Positions 49,585-63,354 of a DNA stretch of 64,000 nt are shown in pieces. The first letter of the stretch is position 1, and every line of letters begins with the position of its first letter. The translations under genes and the position numbers were made by a program. The stretch covers positions 4,030,001-4,094,000 of the forward strand of contig JAHEWK010000002.1 in assembly GCA_020740775.1 (NCBI GenBank), in the 5' to 3' direction. This stretch comes from Ilyonectria destructans. Its lineage: Eukaryota; Ascomycota; Sordariomycetes; Hypocreales; Nectriaceae. The notes below the pieces were generated by a model that saw only the letters and a list, made by a program, of their open reading frames with translations, ran no database searches and was not told the origin of the DNA.

Positions 49585-52500
49585 TTAAGCGCGTCGAGTC
49601 TTCTCTCCGTCACTCTGGTGCTCTTCTGTGTCGAGTCTCTTGCGCCAGTCAGCTAGGCTTTCGCTTAGGCCCATGCCGGCGGAGGGATCATCGTCCTTCT
49701 TGACGCTCGTGGCGGTGTCAAAATCGAAGTTGGTGCTCAGACGATAGTTCTTGTTGGTAGCCTCCCACTGACTCCTGAGAGTCTCTAGCTCATCGGCGAG
49801 GTTGTCCAAGGCGGCACTGTTTCTAGCTTCCAGGCCATTGGTGCCGGCACCTCCATAGACACTCTCACCTTCGGAGCTCTCAGCGCGAACATGGCCCAAA
49901 CCAAGTCCGTTGACGACGGCGCCGGTGCCTGTCTCAGAGTTCACACTTGGGACTTGTCGGCTGCGACGGCGGTAATTATCAACAGAGTGCTCGACCTGGT
50001 CGAGAAGGAGAGCTACCTTCTGCTCAGCATCGGTAGCTCGCTGCTCGAGAAGCGAGTTCTCTGACTGCAATTGCTCAAGATCCTTGCGGTGAGAATTGAG
50101 TGCCTGCGTAGCATTTGCATTGCTCTTCAGAGCCTCGTCACGCCGCTTCTGGTTCTCTTGAAGCTCTGCTCTCAGACTTTGCAGGTTCCTCTCCATATCA
50201 GCTGCTGACCTCTGGAGGTCAGCCTCCAAGGCGCTGATCTTCGTCTGGAGGGCGGATCGCTCAGCCTCCCACTCTGCCGAGGCAGCAGATTTCTCACCAT
50301 CGGCCTGGAGACGATCTTCCAGATCTTCAACCTCCGACTTTAGGCGCCCATTGTCGGCCTTGTAGCGAGAAAGCTGGTCTTTCATCTGCTTGAGCATCTT
50401 TTCAGTTCCCTTGACGTAGTGCACGGCCGACTGATAATCGCTCTCGAGCTGTGAGAGCTTCTCACGATACGCGGATTCGGACTCCTGAACTTGAATCGCA
50501 AATACTTGTTTCGTCTCTTCGTGTGCAGCATTGGCACTAGCAAGCTGCGCCTCAAGATCCCGAGCACGGCTCAGGTCTGGCGATTTTGTTCCAGGACTCG
50601 TGAGTCCGCGCGCACGAATGGCGCCCGTCGGGCTGATGCCTCTCTCGCTGAGAATGTTTTTGAGCGCGTTGTGCTGCACTGTCATAGCATTGGTCTCGAG
50701 TTGCTGAGCAGCAAGTTGGTTCTTCAGGTCCGAGTTGGCGGCCTGTAAGCTCTGGGTATCTCTCAACGTGGACTGCAGTTGTCTTCGGATACCGACACCT
50801 TCCCGGCTGGACTGTTCTTGGTACTGCTCAAGACCAGCGATACGTTCCTCAGCACCACGAAGCTTATCAGCTGCAGCATCTGCCTCTTGCTGGTACTTCT
50901 TCACCAAAGTATTCGATGTCGCGATCTGAGACTGAAGAGCCGCGACGCGGCCAGCATCCGCCTTGCTTGTGTCAGAAACGTCCCGGGCGGAAATCTTGTC
51001 AAGGCCTGATAGGATGGCTTGACGATGGGTGCGTGCTTCAGCTGCATGCTTCTCGGAAAGCTCTTCGGCATCTCGCAACCGTTGGGTAGCAGCAACGAGC
51101 TCGGCAGTCCGAGTCTCGTGCTCGAACTTGAGTTTGTTGAACTGACTCTCTAGCTTCTCCTTCACGTTACGCTCTTCGGAGAGCCTCGACTCAAGAAGGG
51201 TCTTGGCCTCCTCCGATGACAACATGGCGGCCCGGAGGGACTCAAAGGTGTCATGGTGGTCTTTCGAACTTCCCACGGCCTCATGATACTTGCTGTCCAA
51301 GTCGTCCTTTTCGATGCGCAGTAGCTCTAACGCCGCAACAGCCTCAGCAGATGAAATTGACTGCTCACGGGCTTCTTGTTGGACCATATGTAGTTCTGCC
51401 TTGAGGCGTTCAACGTCTGTCGAGGTTTGTTGCTTGTAACTTTCGAGGTCTGTCATGCGCCGTTGAGCTGCATTTGTCGTATCATCCGCCAGATGACGTG
51501 CTCGCTTCTCAGCATCAAGCTCAGCCTTCGTCGCTTCTAGCCGCATTTGGAGATCCTTCTGGAGGTGTAGGGCAGCAGCGAGTTTTCTGCTGAATTCACC
51601 TGACCTAGCGTCGGACTCATCGCGCTCACCATCGAGCTGGGGCGTGCTTGCGACGCTTCCACCCATGTGGGCAGCCAGCTTAGCCTTTGCATACACGGCT
51701 TCTTGGATCGCCGCGTCACGTTGCTTCTCTGCCTCAGCAATCTGCCTGGCAGCGAGCACTGCCTGCTTGTCCACGGCACTCTGAACGTTAGCGAGCTCCG
51801 TTCGCATCGCTAGCAATGCTTCAATAAGTGGTCGGTCCTCGTCATCAAAGGTCTCAGTAGACTTGCTATCAAGCACAGGGCTGAAGGAAGCATTGGGAAC
51901 ATAACCAGACTTCCGGGCAAGTTCTAGCTCCGAGGCGTACCAAGCATTCCGGTTGCGTGCGGAGTCAAGCTCTTTAAGGAGAACGACTGTTTGCGAGTTT
52001 CGGGCTGAAGATCGTCGGGAAAGGGGATTGCTGGGTTGTCGAGTAGGCTGAGGCGGAGAGGCAGGACGCAGAGCAGGAGGCTTGAGAGTAGGTTCCACTG
52101 GGCTGTCGACAGAACCTGGAGCCCGAACTGGCCGAACTGGCTTGTTCTTGGCAACTTCTCCGTTTGGCTGGTCTTGCTTGGGTCCTGTTTTTGAAACCGG
52201 TTGGGTAGGTGTCCTTCTGCCGTTCGTGACCGGGGCCTCGGGTTGAGCAACGACTTCGCGTGCAACAGGTGATTGGTTCTTTGGAGAGGCCGACATGCTG
52301 GCCGCGTCATTCGACTGCGCGCGGACTCTTCCGATGGCAGATGTGTCGACAGTCGGTCTGGCTGGCATAGGGCCCTGAGGAGGAGGCCCGGAGGGCGGAG
52401 AAGTGGTGGCAACTCTTGGAAGCTTAGAACCCCCGGGAGGGCCGCTACTCAAGGGGCCAGGGTGCTCCACGCCGTGAGGAGGCGACCTATGTCCATTCGG

Positions 52501-54151
52501 AGGAGCTGACGCACCCCCGGTGATCATTTTCCTTCCATCGGATGGCCCGTTCGAGCCATCACGCATAGGAAGTTGACGGGCAACGGGCCCTCCTGTTTCA
52601 CCTGCGCTTGGTCGTCGTTGTCCCTGGGTTACTCTTTGGGCGCCACCTTGTTGTGCATCGTTGGGGTAGCGGATTTTCGAGGTGTCCAGAACATATAGTA
52701 TCCCCAAGTCGTTCACAGAAGCAGATGCGGTGCTTGGTTCTCCACCAATAACAACGATTGACTTGCCAACTGTTGTCATGCTGTGTCCAGACCGGGACGA
52801 AGGAGAAGGTCCCATGTTCTGGAAGGTATACCATCGTCGGGAGGAAATTCTGAATGCTGCGAGATCGCCCAGGTCTGTTCCCTCCTCTGTTCGACCTCCG
52901 AAAACGTACATCACGTCGTCCACGAGAGCAGCGGCGTGGCCTTCGCGAGGCGCGGGTATGTAACCGATACAGTCCAGTTGCGCCCACGTGTTCAAGGCCG
53001 GGTCGTAGCACCAAACATCGTTGAACCACTGGAAGCCATTGGTTCCACCAAATCTCATCATTTTGTCAGCGAGACATCGGAGACGGAGGGCGTGCACGAG
53101 CCGCGGATGAAACTTACAGGTACATCTTGTCGTTGTACGTAATCATGGAATGGTTAGTACGCGCCGCAGGGATCTTCGGTGAAGTATCGCCTGCGACAAG
53201 AATCTCCCAGCGATTGTTGGGCATTTGTAGCTGGTTGAGATCGAATGCGGAGAGGTCATTCATGAAAAAGCCCTCGACCTGACCACCAAAGATGAAAATC
53301 TTGGAACCCAGGATATTTAATGAGTGTCCATAGCGACCGGACGGTCGAGGACCGGCTGGCAGAGCCCGGGACCATTGTCTTGTGGCTATCTTGGATTAGC
53401 GTCCAGTGAGTTCGGAGTAGCGCATGGGACATACAGGTGTTGAGCAAATATAGGGTCTCATCGAGGACATCCGCCTCATCAATTTTAGTGTCACCACCGT
53501 AGACGATGAATGCGTTGCCGACCAGCAAACTAGAATGGCCGACTCTCGGCCCAGGGCCCTCTGCGGTCGTAGCGAGAGGGTAACAAGCCATGTTGCCGCC
53601 AGCCTCGATCATCCACAAATCACCCTTGACGGTCGAACTGTTGATTAATCCTCCCATCAAGTATATATCGCCCTCTTTTGAGGAGAGGGAGTTCACAGCC
53701 GCGCCATAGCGGGGGAAAGGGCTGGGATGTGTGGAGGTATATGTTAACCGTCGCTGAGACCAAGGATAAAGAGAGGCGTTGGAGCCGTTCGTCTGAGGGC
53801 CATTTCGAAACTGTCGAAGACGTGTTAGCGGGTATGATAGCTTTAAGAGCACTAGACTCTGGCGACAACATCGCAGGAGCGACATACCGGCAAATCACTT
53901 TGTGGCTGTTGCGCTGTCTGATCTGCGCTTCCGGCACGTCGAGTGTGGCCTTGGTCGGGGCTTCCGGTGCTCCCATCGTTATCGATCGAATTCAAGCTGC
54001 CGGTCGGGGTAGCGCGGTGTTGCAATGCGTTCTTCTCGGCGACGCGGGCGGTGGCGCTCTGGATCGAGCCCTGTGAGCCAGAGTTGGAGTTGGCATCGCG
54101 GCTGGCCAGGTTCCGCTCAGGGTGCTTTTTCGACTTGAATAGGAAGGCCAT
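49585..54151 (-). CDS. teaA: Kelch-repeat, coiled-coil cell-end marker (Tea1/TeaA type)
   Basis: Four exons (53888-54151, 53435-53810, 53118-53385, 49585-53053) encode 1458 residues. Tea1/TeaA is carried on microtubule plus ends to the hyphal tip, where it marks the growth site and recruits formin partners. After a basic, low-complexity N-terminus (about 1-95), kelch repeats cover about residues 100-440; repeated IYLMGG, IVYGG, IFIFGG, YLFGG, YVFGG and VVIGG strands with downstream W or Y are visible. A Pro/Ser-rich linker follows, then a very long heptad-rich coiled coil from about residue 610 to 1380. Introns are 77, 49 and 64 nt. The last has a GAG acceptor preceded by a good CTGAC branch point, and is the only choice that joins MYL to FGGTNGF. 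KelA-type paralogues share this layout, so orthology to TeaA is likely but not certain. Confidence 0.92.
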
Positions 54152-57100
54152 GGTGGTGAAGAAGCAGCCGCTCGGCGGCGGGGGATTGACGACAACAGCA
54201 CTCTAGGTCGCGTTGATGCGAAGCAATAGGCGATGGGTCGTGGCTTCAGGAGTCGTCGCGCGTTTGAGAGTGTCACGGGGGAGAGAGTGTGGCCAGGGCA
54301 AGCGTTGGGGATGGCCCGATCGTGGGGACTATGCCAGCCGCAGACGCAGGTACAAGGGAAGCCGGACTTGAGTATCGAGATGGCTGGGCCAGCATCGGAC
54401 GGAGGCGCAGAGGGCCAGACTCGTCGGGGGAATTTCAGGTCAACCTCCCGATTTTTTGGGGAGGATGGGAGGGGGTTGGAAACGAGGGTGGACGGATGCG
54501 CTTCGGCACGCCTTCGAGAAGCGCAGGCCCTGATTCGTGCTGGAGGCTAGCAAGCGGTCGCTGGGCGAGGCGGGCGTCGGGAGCCAGATGGACGAAGTCT
54601 CGGAGGGGCGCAGGAGGATGGAAGCGCCGGTGGTCGGGCGTGGTGATGATGGGAGACGGGGGAGAATGGCGACGGTGATGGTGATGCTGGCGGGAAGTTG
54701 AGAAAGTCCTTGGCCGTTGCTGTTCCTGCTTGACCTAATTACTGCCCTGGTCTGTCCGCTGGCCCCCGTCACGGCCGCCTCCTGTAACCTCCGCCTCCAC
54801 TGGCCTGTTCCTGGACAGTGGCACCCGACTGCAGCACTGCTTCGGTGCTGGCCCGCCGTCGAGCCACCCCATGGCCAATCGCGGGCCTGACTTGGCCTAG
54901 CCTGGCCATTCTAACCTAGCCAAGACATCTTTTTTAGGGGTTGCAGCAGGACAGGACCAGCGGTACAGTGCCGCTCTGCAGTGGCCGGTGGGCTTTGTGG
55001 GGGGGCCCTGGTGTACGGGCCAGGTACACGTGGGCCAGTGGCTCGGCTGGCCACCCCAAAGGTCGAGCTGGAGTACTCTGCAGGGGGCTGCACAGCGCCA
55101 TCCCCCTTTTGAAATCCAGGGGCTGGACGTTGATGGGACAAGTACCTAACTGCCTCTCCCGAACGGCATGATGCTCCCAAGTACTGTCCCCATCCTCACT
55201 GCATCCGGTGCACTTCGTGCATACGTAGTAGCCTTACCGGCATGGCTGGAAACAAGGCGAGACGCCGGGCGATGGAGCTCGTACTTCGTTGCGCGGTTTC
55301 GTGTTTCTGTCTAGGTAATGTAGGGCGGCGGCCCCGACTTTGTTCTTCTCCAGACCTTCCTTGCATGTGTCTCACGGAGGCAAAACCTCTAAGTCGGCCG
55401 AGAATCCCCAGATGCCACCCACTTTTCATCACCCTCGGACTATTGCCGCTCACCGTGGCCACCGGTCTTCGTTTCATCCGGAGACCTTCGCACCCAAGAG
55501 TCCCCAGAGTTGTTGGATCGAGTACCGGTAATACATACATCGTGCCCCAGCCGGGATTAGAGTATTCCTTTGCCGCATTTTAGGCCGGCGTACTCCGTAT
55601 TTCATATGGCGTCCCGCTCTCGCCTCAACAATCCTCTGGTGCAGGAAATCTGATATCTTGTTACCATGTCAATAAGCGATGCAGTGGAACCAGGAATATC
55701 ACACAGTGTTGGTTGAGGAATCCTGTCGGCTGGCCTCGACTTGCCACGGCGGCTGGTGTTCGCGGTCCGTGGCGCCACAAAAGGGATGGCTCCCAACACC
55801 TTGCCAGAGCTGTGACAGTCTGCACGTCATTTGTACTGGCCCCCAGCATCCAGCGGCAAGCAGCCAGCAAGCAGCCAGCTCAACACGCTCAATTTCTCAT
55901 AGCTCAGGACTCACCGGCCACCCAGGGACCAGGCCCCATGAATCCAGGATGGCCATCGTAATCAACGATCCATGCTGCGCTCGGTTCAGATGGTTCAGAC
56001 CAGGCTGTCGTTGACCATGGCCCTTCCGGACATTAAAATCATTCTTCCTAGCACTCGTGTCCTTGGCCTTACTCGTTTCATGTTTCCCACTAATGACGCC
56101 CCAATTGGAGCGGGTTGGGCGCACAGACCATCCATGCTTCTTTGCGCTCCACACTCCAACTTGCACCTTCTTTCTGCTGAGAAAAGGGGATGGATGCCCG
56201 GTCTTCGGATTTCGTTCATACTGTGCTACCAACAGCCTACCAGGCTCAAGAAACCCTTCGACGGCGCCTGTCAGTCCCGAGAGCTAGGCGTGACAGCCCA
56301 AGAAACCCATCACGACCAATGATTTTAGTAGTAGGAGCGCCCCGAGCCGATACAACCAGAGGATTCCCGCTATACCAACTATAGTAGAGTGCGATGGACC
56401 ACACTTTGGTAGCTATCCGTGTCAGCAGCATCTTCTGACGTTTATTAACGCTCATCTCAGTGGTCGCCTCGGGTGCGGTTGCTGCCGTCCGTGAACGGAG
56501 ATACAGTAGTCCGCCGGCTGCTCGCCCCGGTTTCTGTGTTTGTGTGCCCTGGCCGGGGTCCCCTTTCACATTACTCAAGGTATATCCCAGGCTCTCCTCG
56601 TCATTGAGAGGAAATGCCACCGGATGATTTTCTGTTATGCTCCCCAATCGGGATGATGGCCATGGACGCCGCAGGCTTTAACCTGGCACCAGCCCGCAAG
56701 CGAGGCATGGCATGTGTTATCTGGACGACAACCAACACGACACTTGCTGCACATAGGTAGTAGGGCGAGTGATGAGATGTTTCGTTAGGGAAGGCCAGCA
56801 TGCTTAGTGTGCATACCGCAGCCTGCTGATCTAGCTGATCTACGAGTGCATCCCGATCCGAGTCTTGGGACTCGGGAGTTAAACCAAGGGGAAATGCAGA
56901 CTGGGCCAATGATTTCGATGCGGCCCGTCCGGTATCCGGGTCGCTAGCATGAGCAACTGCTGTCAGTCGCTCCCGTCGCTTGTACTTCGTACGGCACATT
57001 ACAGTGATGACAAATATTCATCTTGTGCTGTTCCTCGCAGTTGTCCAATCTCGATGCAGAAGCTTGGGCCAGCCTCATTGATAGACGGTGCATGCATCTG

Positions 57101-57753
57101 CACAAAGCAAAACCACGTGCATGGTCACGCGCCAGGCTCATTCGTTCCAGATCTGGCTTAGTGCTTAAGATTCTCCTTGGCGCCGAGGCATGTGGCGGCT
57201 GTGTGGCTACGGCTGCAGGCTAGCAGCAAGGCACTGGAGCGCGAGGCAAACAGAGGCAGGCTGATAGGACGTGGCGGCCAAGTGCCAGCACCAACGATGA
57301 AGAGTCGGTCAGGGAATGAATCCCTGGGAGGATCCAATCGCCGAGCCAGAGGCTGTAAATAGTCAGCTGTACAAAATTAGGAATCCCACCCGAAAGGCTG
57401 CAGAATTAGGAACCAACACGGTTCAAGCCTTGCATTTTAGACGGCTCTCTGGCGTCTGCGAGGCGAGAGGCGCAAACAGCACTGGCCAGCACCCAACCAG
57501 CACCCAGCGCCAACACCTAACTGAGGTGCCTGCCAGTACTGGCCCTAGCTATTCCTAATTTCTGCGTCTGTCCTGGTCATCCGCCCGCTACGCCAAACTC
57601 TCGGCCTTCTTCATCAACTCCTCCTCGCACCAACACTCATCGACCAAGCCGCCTATTTCTGCTGCTCCTCGCACCAGGCAATTCGGCGCTTCTCTTGTTG
57701 CTCCTCGCACACGTGCGCCTGTCACCATGCTGGCTTGAACTCCCGCATAGACC
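54152..57753. other. 3.6 kb divergent promoter region, teaA and kog1
   Basis: No supportable gene. Near the kelch gene the plus strand is G-rich (C-rich leader for the minus-strand gene). The middle contains TACGTA, GGTACC and ACTCCGTA words and short overlapping open frames without domains. The last 200 bp before Kog1 is CT/CA-rich with CTCCTCGCAC repeats near 57615-57705, and is leader-like. Confidence 0.55.
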
Positions 57754-60700
57754 ATGACCGCCGTGTCGACACAACAGACGTCACCCCCTCCGCTGCTCCC
57801 CAACCGCAACTCCTCCGCCAGCTCCAGGCCGCCGCCGACACACGACCGCCACCACCACACGACCGCGAACGACCTTCTTGCGACCGGAACCGCGATGGCG
57901 CTGAGATCGGAGCTCAACGGCTCTTCTGCGCCCGCGGTCGAGGTTAATGGAGATGCCTCCAGAGCGCGACCAATGACCAACGGGCGTTCATCTCACGACG
58001 CGAGCGTCAACGGTGACGATGACCCACGACCTTCGAGTGCGCCAGGACGACGGAACGGTGCCCTAATTCTAGACGCCAGAGATGATATGGAACCGCAACG
58101 AGTACAACGGCCCATGAAGCCACTGCTTCTCCGATCCAAGAGTGAATACGCGCATCGAGCTCTGGAGGACCCGGAGCCGATAGAGGATGACATTCCCGAA
58201 TGGGGGGCTCGACATGGCTTCGAGGACCACTATCAGTCCGAGGATATCATTTCCCAGCTTGCAAACGTGAGTTACAAGTTCTATTCTATCTCCGTCCACA
58301 GCAGCCGGTGTCATATCTTCATGTGGTACATGCATCTCTGCCTCCAGCGGCTTGATGACGATGGGAATGTGGTTTTCTGGCACACTTCGCGCTCAAACCT
58401 CTTCGCCTCGGCCCTAGAGTTTTTCGCAAGTCTAGTAGTCACCAGCCCTCGCGTCATGTTCCGCTCCCGCTTAGGTCGTGTGTCTCCTCAGCCCGACTCT
58501 TGTGACGCACTTGGGTCTTTGCAATTAGATTCAATAACCTTCAAATTGTCATCACAGCTAACTTCTCTGTTAGAATTGGTACATGTATTTTACAGATAAG
58601 CGACACGAGACGACTGGCAAGCCGAAACCACTTCAATACGAGCTCCAAGACTGGCGCCAGCGAGACAGACTCAAGACTGTTTCTGCTGCCCTCGCGGTCT
58701 GCTTAAACATTGGCGTCGAGCCGCCGGATCAACTCAAGACGAACCCAGGTGCCAAGCTGGAAGCATGGACTGATCCGACCGTACCACCCATTCAGAAAGC
58801 CCTTGAGAACATTGGCAAAGCACTCCAAGCCCAGTACGAAACACTGGCGATTAGAGCACGCTATAAACAATACCTGGACCCATCGGTGGAGGAAACCAAG
58901 AAGTTCTGTATTTCATTGCGTCGAAACGCCAAAGACGAGCGTGTTCTGCTGCATTATAACGGTCATGGAGTCCCCAAGCCAACTGCATCTGGAGAGATTT
59001 GGGTTTTCAACAAAAACTACACGCAGTATATCCCCGTATCACTGTATGACTTGCAACATTGGCTACAAGCTCCCACGATCTTTGTGTGGGACTGCTCGGA
59101 GGCCGGTAACATCCTCAACAACTACCATCGGTTCGTCGAGAAGCACGAGGAGGAAGAGGAGGAAGCGGCGGAGCGCGACCCCAACTACGTGAAGACGAAC
59201 TTCAGGCCGTATATCCACTTGGCTGCTTGTGCAGTCAAGGAAAACCTCCCAACTAATCCCCTCCTACCCGCCGACCTTTTTACTGCTTGCCTCACAACCC
59301 CAATCGAGATGGCACTTTGGTTCTTCGTCCTTCAAAATCCGTTGAAGACGAACGTCAGCCCGGAGCGGGCAAAGAAGCTACCTGGTCGCCTTCAGGAAAG
59401 ACGCACCCCGCTGGGTGAGCTAAATTGGATCTTTACAGCCATCACAGACAGTATCGCATGGACGACGCTACCCCGGGATCTCTTCCGGAAGTTCTTCCGT
59501 CAAGACCTCATGGTGGCGGCCTTGTTCCGAAACTTTCTCCTTGCCCAGCGCGTTATGACTGTCTATGGCTGCCATCCTCAGTCATACCCTGCGCTCCCCG
59601 ATACTCACCAGCATCCTTTGTGGGAGACCTGGGATCTGGCTGTCGATATGGCCTTGGCCCAGTTGCCCATGCTGGAGAAGAAAGAGAACGAAGGACTCGA
59701 CTACGAGTATCAGAATTCGACCTTCTTCACTGAGCAGCTCACGGCTTTCGATGTCTATCTCACCAGAGGTGACGCTATGGCCCAGAAATCGCCAGATCAG
59801 CTACCTGTCGTGCTTCAAGTACTCCTCAGCCAACAGCATCGAGTACGCGCACTCATCCTTCTGGGCAGGTTCCTGGATCTCGGCCCGTGGTCAGTTCAAC
59901 TCGCTCTCAGCATCGGTATCTTCCCCTACGTTTTGAAATTGCTCCAATCCGCAGCGGCAGAGTTGAAACCTGTCATGGTCTTCATCTGGGCCCGGCTCAT
60001 CGCCGTGGACATTTCTTGCCAACAGGATCTTATCAAGGACAGTGGCTACAGCTACTTTGCCCAAATCCTTAAGCCCTCTGAAGGACTGCCCGTCGTCGAC
60101 AGCGATGAGCACAAGGCCATGTGTGCCTTCATCCTCGCCATGCTATGCAAGGACTACAAGAATGGCCAGATGGTTTGCAACCAGACAGACATTATGTCAT
60201 ACTGCCTGACCCACCTTCAAAACGAAGAGAACCCGCTTCTTCGACAGTGGGCGTGTCTCTGCATCAGCCAGCTGTGGCAGGATCTGCCCGAGGCGAAGTG
60301 GCGCGGCATCCGGGAGAATGCATACGTGAAACTTGCCTACTTGAACAAGGACCCGTGCTGCGAGGTGCGAGCTGCCATGGTCCACGCCATGACAACTTTC
60401 CTTGGCATTCCTGATCTCACAGACGAGGTTGCTCGCATCGAAGAGTCAATTGCCTGGGCAATCCTTGACATGGGCAACGACGGCAGCCCTATGGTCCGAA
60501 AGGAGTTCGTCGTCTTCTTGTCGCACTTTGCTGTTCGTTTCGAGAACAAGTTTATGGTTGCGGCCTACGAGCAACTTGTGGAGGAGAAGGAATACCTCCT
60601 CTTCCCGCCTCGGGATGACGGCCAAGAGCACAAGATGGGACTGCACTACGCGAGACCGGACAGCCGAAATAAGGACGGCAGTATCAAGCCTACTGCCCAC

Positions 60701-62460
60701 GGTCTGTCCCACAATACTGTTTACATGGCATTGTGGAAGCTGGCGCTAGTCCTCAGCGTGGATCCCCACCCCGAGGTGCAACGTGAGGCCACCGTCGTTG
60801 TTGATTATGTGCACAACGCGCTCCTCAGCTCAAGCGCCGGAGCTCCAGCGCAATTGGTGATGAGCGAGATTCAGAGGCGGGCGAGCCGGATGGCAAATAG
60901 GAATGCTCCTAGCGCTAGTCAGCGCAACAGCCTCATGGGCACACCCAATACACAGCCATTGCCTTCCCCTGGGTTGCTGCGCAGGACTGCCAGCCTTTTG
61001 TTCCAATCCTTCATTGGAGCTGAGGACAAGTCGAGGCCAACGACACCAACGTCCCCGGCACTTCCCAGGTCGCCTTCTATGAAGTTGACACCAAGCCAAC
61101 TGACTGCTCCCCCTGAGCAGAACGACCAGTCGACACCATTCTCGCAATACCACGTTGCGCATGAGCCTATGTCTGGAGCTTACAAGCAACGTGATTTGAC
61201 AAAATCCCCCACCCTGCCTCTGAAGAGCAGGTTCCTCGAATGGTCCATTGAGTACTTCCGAGAGCCGCAAATGAAGCCGAGCGAGGCCGATGAGCCCGGT
61301 AGCACCGAGTACAACGAGCGTCTCTGGCGAAGAGCCCGGAACGAGAACATCCTACGAGAAACACAGCCAATGAAGCAGCAAGCCGGTAGTCATAAGTGGA
61401 CTAACCAGCTAGGCATTGTGAACAACGGCGCCCAGCCTGCCAAGATGACATTTCATCAGTTTGAAGATCATCTAGCCGTGGCTGACGACGGAAACACGGT
61501 GTACGTATGGGATTGGAAAAAGCAGGGCCGCTTAAGCCGATTCAGCAACGGAAACCCCGAGGGATCCAGGATCAGTGACATGAAGTTCATCAACGAAGAC
61601 GACCAAGCATTCCTCCTTACTGGGTCCTCAGACGGAGTGATCCGCGTCTATCGCAACTATGATTCCGATGCTGAGTTAGAGCTCGCCTCGTCCTGGCGTG
61701 CCCTGACACACATGATCCCAAGCAATGTCAATTCGGGCATGGTGTTTGATTGGCAGCAAGTGGCTGGCCGAGTCCTTGTTGCTGGAGACGTCCGAGTGAT
61801 TCGGGTGTGGTACGCAGCGTACGAGACTTGTATCATGGACATTCCGGCACGGTCAGGGTCCTGTGTCACGTCGTTGACATCGGATCAGATGACGGGTAAC
61901 ATGTTTGTTGCCGGCTTCGGCGACGGAGCCGTGCGAGTATTCGATACTCGCAACAGGCCGCAGGAGTCGATGGTACGCAAGTGGAAGGATGAGTCAGACC
62001 GGCAATGGATCAAGAGTGTGCACATGCAGCGTGGTGGTCAGCGAGAGCTCCTGAGCGCCAGCCGTAACGGCAAGGTCAAGGTGTGGGATATCCGAATGGA
62101 CAAACCCTTGCACTCGTTCCAGACAACTCGGGACACACTCCGCACGGCGAGCACGCATGAACACCTCCCGGTATTCGCAGTGTAAGTACATCCGGGTTTC
62201 GGAATTGAAGAAGCGAGGATCATTACTAACCGAATCGGTGCAGGGGAACATCAGCCCACACGGTCAAGGTCTTCAATTTGGATGGAAATCAGCTTTCTTC
62301 CGTCGAGCCGTACTCGAGCTTCCTTCAACAGAGCAGAAGCTCGCCAATCTCGGCGACAGCGTTCCATCCACACCGACCCATCTTAGGTTGTGCTGCACGG
62401 GGTGACCACCATATCAACCTTTTTACTTGCGAGAAGTCGGAGCCATTGCACCTTGGTTAG
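57754..62460 (+). CDS. kog1: TORC1 subunit Kog1 (raptor, Mip1)
   Basis: Three exons (57754-58266, 58574-62181, 62244-62460) encode 1445 residues. Kog1/raptor is the substrate-recruiting scaffold of TOR complex 1 on the vacuole, coupling nutrients to growth and autophagy. The N-terminus (1-170) is disordered. The raptor N-terminal conserved domain begins around 172 and has the caspase-like dyad regions LLHYNGHGVP (H302) and VWDCSEAG (C345). HEAT/armadillo helices follow to about 760, then a Ser/Pro-rich linker (about 790-930) that is a typical phosphorylation region, and a C-terminal WD40 propeller (about 990-1440; VYVWDWKK, VRVFDTR, VKVWDIRMD). The first intron is unusually long here (307 nt) and has no in-frame stop for most of its length. 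The second intron (62 nt) splits the last WD blades. The start is the first ATG in a good frame. Confidence 0.95.
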
Positions 62461-63354
62461 GGCTCTTGGGGCAGTACTTTTGGCTTCTGATCTGGATAGA
62501 TGGAGAACGGTGTCCGATTAATATGCAAACCGTCGAGACGGGGAGATGGGGAATGAACGGCGCCCGCGTAATGAGTCAAAGGTGTAGGGAAGCGAGATCG
62601 GAAGGACCTAATTCGTGCGCTGTATAGGTTGCATATCATATCATCGGCGTGTTTTGATGTACGGGCGTTCAGGGGGCACGGCAAGCGAGGAGAGGAGAGG
62701 AGCGAGCTAGGGCACTTTGCATTATCCGAGGGCAATTTGGTCCAGGACAAGGACGGGCACTTTTTCAGGTTAGGTACCTCATCAGTGAGTTACATGTTAG
62801 AGCAGCGCGTCGGAGAGGAGCTTCCTACCTTAATGGTGTACGATTTACTTGATATGCGATCACTTGCTGAACTTGGATGTCCGGGCCGATGCGGTGACTC
62901 GGTAACAAGTTCCCTGGAGACCAAGGAGTTCGTCCTAAGGGACAGTGAGGTGATAGAGGCTGGGTGTCTTGCGTCGTGGGTACCTGGCCGTTGCGAGGAT
63001 TTGACACGTTGAACGAGGTACCTTCCACCTCAGTAACCCCACCATGACGCTGTCAGCGTGGGCAAATCGCCTGCTTTGGCGGGGCAGGTGCGGCCACAAC
63101 CCCGCCATATGGCTGGTCCGTCTTTTGGGCAACCACCTCTTCACACAAATTTATGCGTCACCTCACTCCCACCGACAAGAGTCATCTACGCCGCGTCTCC
63201 TGATAACCCTCCGGTTTCGTTCTTCTCCGGCTCCTCACCAATTCCACTCATCTCGACTCGACTTATAAACGTCTACGTCGCCGCCGACCGTTGCTCAGGC
63301 TTCGAGACCACGACAAAACACCCCGCTACACGTCCCCAATTCGCGACTTTCACC
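62461..63354. other. Intergenic region between kog1 and the AspRS gene
   Basis: 894 bp on the same strand as both genes. The left part includes the kog1 3' UTR and GAGGAG-type repeats near 62685-62705. The last 150 bp before the next ATG is C/T/A-rich leader sequence with a CTTATAAAC word (63260-63268) about 90 bp upstream of the start, a possible TATA element. Confidence 0.55.
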
